Positions 1 through 4,956 of a stretch of 7,257 bases of DNA are shown here, piece by piece; position 1 is the stretch's first letter, and each line of letters starts with the position of its first letter. Both the position numbers and the translations under genes were made by a program. The DNA comes from Chloroflexota bacterium (GTDB taxonomy: Bacteria; Chloroflexota; Limnocylindria; Limnocylindrales; CSP1-4): assembly GCA_027346765.1 (NCBI GenBank), contig DAIERN010000068.1, positions 1-7,257 of the forward strand, read 5' to 3'. Under the pieces are notes generated by a model. The model searched no databases, had not been told where the DNA came from, and saw only the letters and a program-made list of their open reading frames with translations.

Positions 1-1
1 C

Positions 2-1345
2 CTGCTGGCCGGCCGCGACGTGATCGCCACGGCGCCGACCGGCACCGGCAAGACCGCTGCGTTTCTCCTGCCCGCGCTGATGCGTTTGACCAAGCCCGCT
101 GCGCGCAAAGGCGCGGGGCCGCGCGTGCTGGTGCTCACGCCGACGCGCGAGCTCGCGCAACAGGTGGCCAAGGCCGCGCAGGGGTTTTCGCAAGGCGTGC
201 CCCGTCTTAAAACGGTCTGCATCACCGGAGGCGAGTCGTACCGCCTCCAGAACCGGCTGCTCAGCGCCCCGTGCGAGATCCTCGTCGCCACACCGGGCCG
301 GTTGCTGGACCACGTGGGCCAGCGCACGATTGATCTGTCGCGCGTCGAAGTGCTCGTGCTGGATGAGGCCGACCGGATGCTTGACATGGGCTTCATCCAC
401 GACATCCGCAAGATCCTCGCCCTGCTTCCCAAGGAGCGCCAGAACCTGCTGTTCAGCGCCACGTTCAGCGCCGAGATCCGCCGGCTCGCCGCGGACTTCC
501 TGCAGGACCCGGCCTACATCCAGGTCACGCCCAAGAACACCGCCGCGGAGCTCGTCAAGCAGATCGTCATGCCGGTTGACCGCTCGCGCAAGCGCGAGCT
601 GCTCAGCCACCTGGTGAAGAGCGGCCGCATCTACCAGGCGCTCGTCTTCACCCGCACCAAGCACGGTGCCGATCGGCTCGCGCAGCAGCTCGTCCTCGAC
701 GGCATCACCGCGGTCGCGATCCACGGCAACAAGAGCCAGCCGCAGCGCGTTCGCGCGCTGAACGACTTCAAGCGCAACAAGGTGGCGATCCTCGTCGCTA
801 CGGACATCGCGGCGCGCGGCCTGGACATCGAGTCCCTGCCCCATGTCGTCAACTACGAGCTGCCCATGGTGGCGTCCGACTACGTGCACCGCATCGGCCG
901 CACCGGCCGTGCAGGCGCAGACGGTGACGCCATCTCGCTGGTCTGCGTCGATGAGAACGGGATGCTGGGCGAGATCGAGCGCCTGCTGGGCCACCGCGTC
1001 GAAACAGAGATCATTCCCGGCTTTGCCCCCGACCGATCCATCCGGCCACAGGCCATCCAGCTGCGATCAGCCGAGCACCAGGCACGGGGCGGAATGAATC
1101 GCCCGCAGCAGCGCCGGCCGCAGACCGGCAGTCGGCCACCGCAGAGCTGGGGCCGCCAGTCAATCGGTCAGGGTCGACCGGCTAATGCTGGGGCGCGGCC
1201 CGCCTATGGTTCGAGCCGGCCGGCACAGGGTCAGAGTCGGCCCGGCTTTGGCCCGGGCAGACCGGCTCAGGGTCAGAGTCGGCCCGCATACGGCTCAGTC
1301 GGCCGCCCGAGCGCCCTTCCGGGAGAGCGCCTCTCTCGCGGCTAG
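2..1345 (+). CDS. DEAD-box RNA helicase, RhlE-type (5' end outside window)
   Basis: ATP-dependent RNA helicase that remodels RNA duplexes, expected in the cytoplasm in ribosome assembly or mRNA turnover. 447 residues are visible. The frame is open to the left edge and begins LLAGRDVIATAPTGTGKT, so only the extreme N-terminus with the Q motif is missing. Motifs in visible-residue numbering: Walker A APTGTGKT 11-18, PTRELA 47-52, TPGR 97-100, DEAD 121-124, SAT 152-154, ALVFTRTK near 213-220, ATDIAARGLDI near 266-276, HRIGRTGR 296-303. The stretches LDMGFIHDIRKI, IHGNKSQ and the IIPGF segment after the core resemble the RhlE subgroup, best known from proteobacteria. After about residue 345 the protein becomes a basic, low-complexity Arg/Pro/Gly/Gln tail, probably disordered and RNA-binding. 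It ends at TAG, 54 bases before the next start. The helicase call is very secure; the RhlE subgroup is likely. Confidence 0.96.
   Translation: MLAGRDVIATAPTGTGKTAAFLLPALMRLTKPAARKGAGPRVLVLTPTRELAQQVAKAAQGFSQGVPRLKTVCITGGESYRLQNRLLSAPCEILVATPGRLLDHVGQRTIDLSRVEVLVLDEADRMLDMGFIHDIRKILALLPKERQNLLFSATFSAEIRRLAADFLQDPAYIQVTPKNTAAELVKQIVMPVDRSRKRELLSHLVKSGRIYQALVFTRTKHGADRLAQQLVLDGITAVAIHGNKSQPQRVRALNDFKRNKVAILVATDIAARGLDIESLPHVVNYELPMVASDYVHRIGRTGRAGADGDAISLVCVDENGMLGEIERLLGHRVETEIIPGFAPDRSIRPQAIQLRSAEHQARGGMNRPQQRRPQTGSRPPQSWGRQSIGQGRPANAGARPAYGSSRPAQGQSRPGFGPGRPAQGQSRPAYGSVGRPSALPGERLSRG
1220..1286 (+). repeat. In-frame tandem repeat in helicase tail
   Basis: Two near-identical 25-base copies (1220-1244 and 1262-1286, one mismatch) lie 42 bases apart. 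Each encodes PAQGQSRP in frame. They are flanked by RPAYGS motifs near 1197 and 1283, so the tail reads as degenerate RPAYGS / RPAQGQS units. The 14-codon period and high base identity suggest recent duplication or slippage within the disordered RNA-binding tail. Confidence 0.8.
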
Positions 1346-1386
1346 TTGCGCGGGGCCGTAGGGCGCGGGCGCAGCTGCAAAGGCAC

Positions 1387-1392
1387 TAGCCT
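1387..1392 (+). promoter_or_regulatory. Candidate -10 element for a leaderless transcript
   Basis: TAGCCT fits the actinobacterial TANNNT -10 consensus and is followed by exactly seven bases before the GTG at 1400. Transcription would therefore begin at or very near the start codon. No Shine-Dalgarno-like purine run sits just upstream of that GTG, which fits leaderless initiation. No convincing -35 is visible. A TANNNT hexamer alone is common, so the support is the spacing plus the absent ribosome site. Confidence 0.5.
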
Positions 1393-1399
1393 GCGCGGC

Positions 1400-2770
1400 G
1401 TGAATCAGACATTCGACCTCATCGTTATCGGCTCGGGCGAGGCCGGCCAAGCGGCGACGCACGAGGCGCGCCGACTGGGCGGCAGCGTCGCGATCATCGA
1501 GCGCGACCTGTTCGGTGGCTCGTGCGCCCACTGGGCGTGCATCCCGTCGAAGGCGCTGCTTCACGCCGCCGCGGTTCATAAGGCAGGCGGCGACTTCCCG
1601 TGGGCCAAGGCAGCGGCTTTCCGCGATTACCAGATCAACCGCGAGAACCGCGACTACCCCGACGACGCGCGTCGCGTCGCCGAGCTCGCTGAGGCCGGCG
1701 CCAAGACGATCCGCGGCAGCGCGCGCATCACCGGCACGGGGACGGTCGACGTCACGGCTCCGGACGGGACGCACCAGACCCTGGCCGGCCGCTCGATCCT
1801 GATCGCGGTCGGCACGAACTCAACGATCCCCACGGACATCGAGGGCCTCGACCAGATCAAGCCGTGGACCAACCGCGAGGCGACGTCCGTCCGTGAGCTG
1901 CCACGCAGCATCGTTGTCGTGGGTCCGGGCCCGACCGGGCTCGAGCTGGCCCAGGTCTTCGCGCGCTACGGCGTGCGCACGACCCTGCTCGCGCCGCGCG
2001 ACCGCATCTACCCCACCGACCACCCGCGCAACGCCGCGGCGATCGCTGAAGGGCTGGCCAGGGACGGCGTCGACATCCGCACCAACGTCCGCGCGACCCG
2101 CGTTCGCCCAAACGCCGGCAAAGATGGCCAACACGAAATCGAGCTGACCGACGGCACGACGGTGCAGGGCGAGCAGGTTCTCCTCGCGGTGGGCCGGACT
2201 GTGCCGCTCGAAGGGCTGGGTCTCGAGTCGGTCGGGGTCAGCCCGGTCAAGGGCCGGCTCCAGCCCGATGAGCACATGCGCGTGGCGGCGGGGATCTACG
2301 TCGCCGGCGACCCGGGCGGCCCGGAGATGCACACCCACCTCGCGGTCTACCAGGGCGAATCAGTGGGCCGGCTGGCGATGGGCCAGGACGTCAGGCCCGA
2401 CTACTCGGCCATTCCCCACGCGACCTACACCGACCCACCCACCGCTGGCGTGGGGCTACAGCTGGAGCAGGCCCGCGAGCAGGGCCATGACGCGTTCGAG
2501 GAGACGGTCGACTACGCCCACACGGCGCCGGGCGAAGTGGTGGAGGCGGGCGGCCACGTGACGATCGTGGTCGACCGGCGCGAGCGCCGGCTGTTGGGCG
2601 CGTTCATCGCCGCACCCGGCGCGCCCGAGGCGATTGGCGAGGCCGTGCTGGCGATCAAGACGCGCACGCCCATCGAGGTGCTCGCAGACACGATCAATCC
2701 GTTCCCGACCACGGTGCGCGTGCTGGGCTACCTGTTCGGCCAGGCCGCCAAGCGGCTTTCGCAGCGCTGA
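1400..2770 (+). CDS. FAD/NAD(P)-dependent disulfide oxidoreductase-like flavoprotein
   Basis: A 456-aa member of the class I pyridine nucleotide-disulfide oxidoreductases (lipoamide dehydrogenase, mercuric reductase and mycothione reductase superfamily), probably a cytoplasmic homodimer. Seen: FAD site GSGEAG at 11-16; redox-active pair Cys42/Cys47 in GGSCAHWACIPSKALL; NAD(P) site VVGPGPTG at 173-180; second FAD motif GIYVAGD at 298-304; and a C-terminal dimerisation domain from about 338. Strand beta-2 of the NAD(P) fold ends TLLAPRD, lacking the usual acidic residue of NAD-specific enzymes, so NADPH use is possible (inference). The C-terminal HAHPTxxE motif reads NPFPTTVR at 433-440, so the His-Glu base pair is missing. 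The substrate is unknown; lipoamide dehydrogenase or mycothione reductase activity should not be assumed. GTG 1400 was chosen because homology starts at once (QTFDLIVIGSG); a TTG at 1346 would add 18 unconserved residues. Confidence 0.9.
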   Translation: MNQTFDLIVIGSGEAGQAATHEARRLGGSVAIIERDLFGGSCAHWACIPSKALLHAAAVHKAGGDFPWAKAAAFRDYQINRENRDYPDDARRVAELAEAGAKTIRGSARITGTGTVDVTAPDGTHQTLAGRSILIAVGTNSTIPTDIEGLDQIKPWTNREATSVRELPRSIVVVGPGPTGLELAQVFARYGVRTTLLAPRDRIYPTDHPRNAAAIAEGLARDGVDIRTNVRATRVRPNAGKDGQHEIELTDGTTVQGEQVLLAVGRTVPLEGLGLESVGVSPVKGRLQPDEHMRVAAGIYVAGDPGGPEMHTHLAVYQGESVGRLAMGQDVRPDYSAIPHATYTDPPTAGVGLQLEQAREQGHDAFEETVDYAHTAPGEVVEAGGHVTIVVDRRERRLLGAFIAAPGAPEAIGEAVLAIKTRTPIEVLADTINPFPTTVRVLGYLFGQAAKRLSQR

Positions 2771-2830
2771 AGGCGAGGAGCCGCGCGCCAGTTAGCGGTC
2801 GCCAGGGAAGGCGGACGACGCTGCGCAGGC

Positions 2831-3538
2831 TCACGGCTGGGGTGCCTTATCGCCGCGTCGCCTTTCCAGACTCTCGAGGATAAGGTCCAGGCCGAACTCG
2901 AATTCGTCCACCTGGGCGTCCTTTGGGTCGGGCTCCAGGTGCTCGTGAACATGCTCCGTGAAGTGGGGCAGCGACCCGTCCGCGGTTTCCTCCAGAACGT
3001 CGTGCGCGAGGTCGGGCATCACCTCCGCCAAGGCGACGATCGGCAGCAGCCAGAGCACGAAACCCACGATGTGGCTGTCCAGGGCGTGATAGGCGTGGTG
3101 CGTCATGTTGGGTGAGAACCCCGCCGCCCGGAGCCGGCCCAGGATGCCATCCATCCACTCGAGCTGCGCCCGCGACAGCGGCAGTGGCTCGCCCATCAGT
3201 CGCGCGGCCCAACGGTGGCGCAGCAGGACGTCCTTCGCCAGGACGGCCGCGGCGCGCATATCCGCGCGCCAGTCAGGCCCGTTCGCCGGGCGGCCCATCT
3301 CAGCGAAGACCGCGGCCATCATCGCCCCGAGTAGCTCGTCCTTGCTCGCGAAGTAGTGGTAAAGGCTCATCGCCTCCACGCCCAGCTGCTGTGCCAGGCG
3401 GCGCATTGAAACCCCCTCAATGCCGCCCTCGTCGGCCAGGCGCACCGCAGTGGCCACGACGCGATCGCGGCTCAGCGGTTCGCGGCCCGCGCTCTCGCGC
3501 TTGACAGCCTTACGGTGTACGCCTAATCTGCCGGTCAT
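2831..3538 (-). CDS. TetR-family transcriptional repressor
   Basis: A 235-aa DNA-binding regulator, expected to act as a dimer released from DNA by a small ligand. The N-terminal TetR domain spans about residues 22-80: SRDRVVATAVRLADEGG, then the helix-turn-helix with MRRLAQQLGV and the hallmark LYHYFASKDELL near 59-70. The C-terminal ligand and dimer domain includes a HHAYHALDSHIVGFVLW-like segment, resembling the tetracycline-repressor-type C-terminal family (tentative). A 20-residue basic extension precedes the TetR fold. ATG 3538 was chosen; no Shine-Dalgarno is visible upstream, so the message may be leaderless or nearly so. The gene diverges from the medium-chain oxidoreductase, the usual place for a TetR target, and the neighbour's -35/-10 lies inside its first codons. 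It converges on the flavoprotein gene with a 60-base gap in which no clear terminator is seen. Confidence 0.94.
   Translation of the reverse strand: MTGRLGVHRKAVKRESAGREPLSRDRVVATAVRLADEGGIEGVSMRRLAQQLGVEAMSLYHYFASKDELLGAMMAAVFAEMGRPANGPDWRADMRAAAVLAKDVLLRHRWAARLMGEPLPLSRAQLEWMDGILGRLRAAGFSPNMTHHAYHALDSHIVGFVLWLLPIVALAEVMPDLAHDVLEETADGSLPHFTEHVHEHLEPDPKDAQVDEFEFGLDLILESLERRRGDKAPQP
3501..3529 (+). promoter_or_regulatory. Strong promoter for the MDR oxidoreductase
   Basis: A perfect -35 TTGACA (3501-3506), a 17-base spacer and a -10 TAATCT (3524-3529) predict a transcript start near 3536. This gives a leader of about 34 bases before the ATG at 3570. The whole promoter lies inside the first codons of the divergent tetR gene. 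An operator-like site sits in the spacer. Confidence 0.72.
3509..3521. promoter_or_regulatory. Operator-like site O1 (candidate TetR site)
   Basis: CTTACGGTGTACG contains the palindromic half-sites TAC and GTA around a three-base centre. It lies between the -35 and -10 of the oxidoreductase promoter and within tetR codons 6-10. It matches O2 at 12 of 13 bases. Binding here would block RNA polymerase. Assignment to the adjacent TetR protein is inference. Confidence 0.6.
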
Positions 3539-3542
3539 TGGA

Positions 3543-3555
3543 CTTACAGTGTACG
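3543..3555. promoter_or_regulatory. Operator-like site O2 (candidate TetR site)
   Basis: CTTACAGTGTACG has a perfect TACA-G-TGTA palindrome at 3545-3553. It starts 34 bases after O1. It lies just downstream of the predicted oxidoreductase start and just upstream of the tetR ATG, where its minus strand supplies a TACACT -10-like hexamer (3553-3548). One bound repressor could thus control both genes, including its own. Confidence 0.62.
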
Positions 3556-3560
3556 GTATC

Positions 3561-3565
3561 GAGGA
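3561..3565 (+). promoter_or_regulatory. Ribosome binding site of the MDR oxidoreductase
   Basis: GAGGA sits four bases before ATG 3570, a short but workable spacing. It decides the start, since the frame stays open upstream to 3420 through tetR. Confidence 0.6.
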
Positions 3566-3569
3566 TCAG

Positions 3570-4529
3570 ATGAGAGCCGTTCTCCATCAGCGATATGGAC
3601 CGCCCGCACAGGCATTGGTCATCAAGGAGATCGATCAGCCGGAGCCCCTCGCGGACCAGGTCCTAGTCAAGGTGCACGCCTCATCGATCAACTCGATTGA
3701 CTGCCGCCTTGTGCGCGCCGATCCGTTCCTGGTTCGATTGACCGGCGGCCTGACCAGGCCCAACTCGCCCGCATTCGGGGGCGACGCCGCCGGCGTGGTC
3801 GTTGCGGTCGGCGAGAGTGTCGTCCACGTGAAGCCGGGCGACGAAGTGTTTGGCGTGAAACGCGGCGCGCTGGCCGATTTCGTCGCGGGCAAGAACTTCG
3901 TGCGCAAGCCCGCCAACCTGTCCATGGAGCAGGCCGCGGCCATTCCAATCGCCGGGCTCACCGCGCTCCAGGCGATACGCGACCACGGCCTGGTCAAGCC
4001 GCGCCACAAGGTCCTGGTGAATGGCGCCGGTGGCGGCGTAGGCACGTTTGCGGTTCAGATCGCCAAAGCGTTCGGGGCCACGGTCACCGCCGTGACCAGC
4101 ACCGACAAGCTGGAGCTGATGCCCAACCTGGGCGCCGACACCGTGCTCGACTACAGCCGGGACGACTTCACTCGAAATCAAGGGGCGTACGACGTCATCA
4201 TCGACGTCGCGGGTGATCACTCGCTGGGGCGGACGCGCCGCGCGCTCGAGGCCCAGGGCACGCTGGTGATGGTGGGCGCACACCGCGGCGTTCTGCGCCG
4301 GATGATCTTCGCCGTCCTACGGCGCAGACTGCTCAAGCAGGACATCAAGTTCTTCCGCGCGGACGTGACCCCAGATGATCTGGACACGCTGCGCGATCTG
4401 GCCGAGGCAGGCAAGCTCAAGCCGGTCATCTCGCGCACCTACGCTTTCATGGACACGGCGGCGGCAGTAGCTCACGCCGAAGGCCAGCAGGCGCGCGGCA
4501 AGGTCGTGGTGACGCTCGGCGCCGCTTGA
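3570..4529 (+). CDS. Zinc-independent medium-chain dehydrogenase/reductase (quinone oxidoreductase-like)
   Basis: A 319-aa NAD(P)H-dependent oxidoreductase of the MDR superfamily, close to the usual size of quinone oxidoreductase and enoyl-reductase-like members; cytoplasmic. Seen: N-terminal GroES-like catalytic domain (about 1-115) with VLVKVHASSINSIDCRL at 31-47 and GGDAAGVVVAVG at 70-81; Rossmann nucleotide site NGAGGGVG at 151-158; and a C-terminal stretch ending GKVVVTL. The cysteines and histidines that bind catalytic and structural zinc in alcohol dehydrogenases are absent, so a quinone, enone or carbonyl reductase role is favoured; the substrate is unknown. ATG 3570 was chosen from the MRAVLHQRYG start typical of the family, the GAGGA just upstream, and a promoter that would start transcription near 3536. 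It is divergent from and probably repressed by the neighbouring TetR, which may sense the enzyme's substrate or a related electrophile. It ends 20 bases before a strong hairpin. Confidence 0.92.
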   Translation: MRAVLHQRYGPPAQALVIKEIDQPEPLADQVLVKVHASSINSIDCRLVRADPFLVRLTGGLTRPNSPAFGGDAAGVVVAVGESVVHVKPGDEVFGVKRGALADFVAGKNFVRKPANLSMEQAAAIPIAGLTALQAIRDHGLVKPRHKVLVNGAGGGVGTFAVQIAKAFGATVTAVTSTDKLELMPNLGADTVLDYSRDDFTRNQGAYDVIIDVAGDHSLGRTRRALEAQGTLVMVGAHRGVLRRMIFAVLRRRLLKQDIKFFRADVTPDDLDTLRDLAEAGKLKPVISRTYAFMDTAAAVAHAEGQQARGKVVVTLGAA

Positions 4530-4549
4530 CGAGCGACACTGTGGAATCA

Positions 4550-4579
4550 AGAAGCCCCCGCATTGCTGCGGGGGCTTCT
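4550..4579. terminator. Bidirectional terminator hairpin between convergent genes
   Basis: A perfect 13-bp stem (AGAAGCCCCCGCA at 4550-4562 with its complement at 4567-4579) and a TTGC loop lie between the ends of the oxidoreductase (4529, +) and csp (4600, -). The U tract is weak both ways (TTCTCTTG on plus, TTCTTGATT on minus), but stem strength and position fit a shared terminator. Confidence 0.88.
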
Positions 4580-4599
4580 CTTGTCAGACCGTTGAGGTC

Positions 4600-4803
4600 T
4601 TACGCGGCGCGGACTCGCGCGGCGCGGGGACCCTTGGGGCTCTGCTCGATCTCGAACTCGACCTTCTCCCCGCCGTTCAGGCGGTCGAAGTCGAGCGAAG
4701 AGTCGAGGGCGTTGCGGTGAAAGAAGTAATCCTTCGTGTCATCCGCGGTGATGAAGCCGAAGCCGCGATCGGCGACGACCTTCTTGATGGTTCCGGTGGC
4801 CAC
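4600..4803 (-). CDS. Cold-shock domain protein (Csp family)
   Basis: A 67-aa single cold-shock domain protein that binds single-stranded RNA or DNA and acts as an RNA chaperone or antiterminator. It starts VATGTIKKVV. RNP1 is RGFGFI at 13-18 and RNP2-like DYFFHR is at 25-30, followed by LNGGEKVEFEIEQSPKGPRAARV, the usual closing strands. Length is typical. GTG 4803 was chosen: AGGAGGT lies five bases upstream, and the protein begins exactly where Csp homology begins, although the frame stays open upstream to 5193. It is convergent with the MDR gene across a shared terminator and divergent from the LtrA gene. A predicted leader of about 94 nt folds around the ribosome site, suggesting post-transcriptional control. 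Whether it is cold-induced cannot be told from sequence, since many Csps are constitutive. Confidence 0.96.
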   Translation of the reverse strand: MATGTIKKVVADRGFGFITADDTKDYFFHRNALDSSLDFDRLNGGEKVEFEIEQSPKGPRAARVRAA

Positions 4804-4807
4804 GGTT

Positions 4808-4866
4808 GACCTCCTATGAATCTCGAACGGGTAGCTCTGAGTCGCACGATCTGTTCGAGAGAGGTC
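4808..4866 (-). promoter_or_regulatory. csp leader hairpin sequestering the ribosome site
   Basis: Read on the minus strand, the 5' arm GACCTCTCTCGAAC (4866-4853) pairs continuously with two blocks. Its last eight bases pair perfectly with GTTCGAGA (4828-4821). Its first six pair perfectly with GAGGTC (4813-4808), which overlaps the Shine-Dalgarno. A 24-base apical loop and a seven-base bulge complete the fold. The pairing is seen directly; a role as a temperature- or protein-responsive switch is inference. Confidence 0.58.
4809..4815 (-). promoter_or_regulatory. Shine-Dalgarno of csp
   Basis: AGGAGGT, a full-strength ribosome site, lies five bases before GTG 4803. It fixes the csp start. 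Most of it is predicted to pair with an upstream leader segment at 4866-4861. Confidence 0.9.
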
Positions 4867-4879
4867 GATCACACGGAGC

Positions 4880-4896
4880 CATCGCACAGCGCGATG
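4880..4896 (-). promoter_or_regulatory. Predicted 5'-terminal stem-loop of the csp mRNA
   Basis: CATCGC and GCGATG pair around a five-base loop (stems 4896-4891 and 4885-4880 on the minus strand). The stem would start at the first bases of the message if the proposed csp promoter is right. It could stabilise the 5' end or be an RNA-binding element. A six-bp stem alone is modest evidence. Confidence 0.4.
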
Positions 4897-4903
4897 TGCC
4901 CCA

Positions 4904-4934
4904 AGTCTACCCCAAGCGTGGCGCCGAGCGTCAC
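4904..4934 (-). promoter_or_regulatory. Candidate csp promoter
   Basis: On the minus strand a TAGACT -10 (4909-4904) is preceded by a GTGACG -35-like hexamer (4934-4929) at a long 19-base spacing. The predicted start is near 4897, giving a leader of about 94 nt. The -10 is a good TANNNT; the -35 is weak (four of six). Confidence 0.42.
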
Positions 4935-4956
4935 AATCACGCACGTGCTCGACAAC

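Noticed and set aside
1323..1335. Small GAGAG/CTCTC hairpin near the helicase stop
   Set aside because: Five-bp stem inside coding sequence with no U tract; not a credible terminator.
2771..2830. Search for a terminator between the convergent flavoprotein and tetR genes
   Set aside because: No convincing inverted repeat or T run was found in the 60-base gap.
3420..3569. Upstream extension of the MDR oxidoreductase frame
   Set aside because: It overlaps tetR on the opposite strand and the promoter/operator region; the family start MRAVLHQRYG with a ribosome site is at 3570.
4816..4956. Upstream extension of the LtrA-like frame from ATG 4816
   Set aside because: The added 47 residues lack membrane character and family similarity and are antisense to the csp leader.
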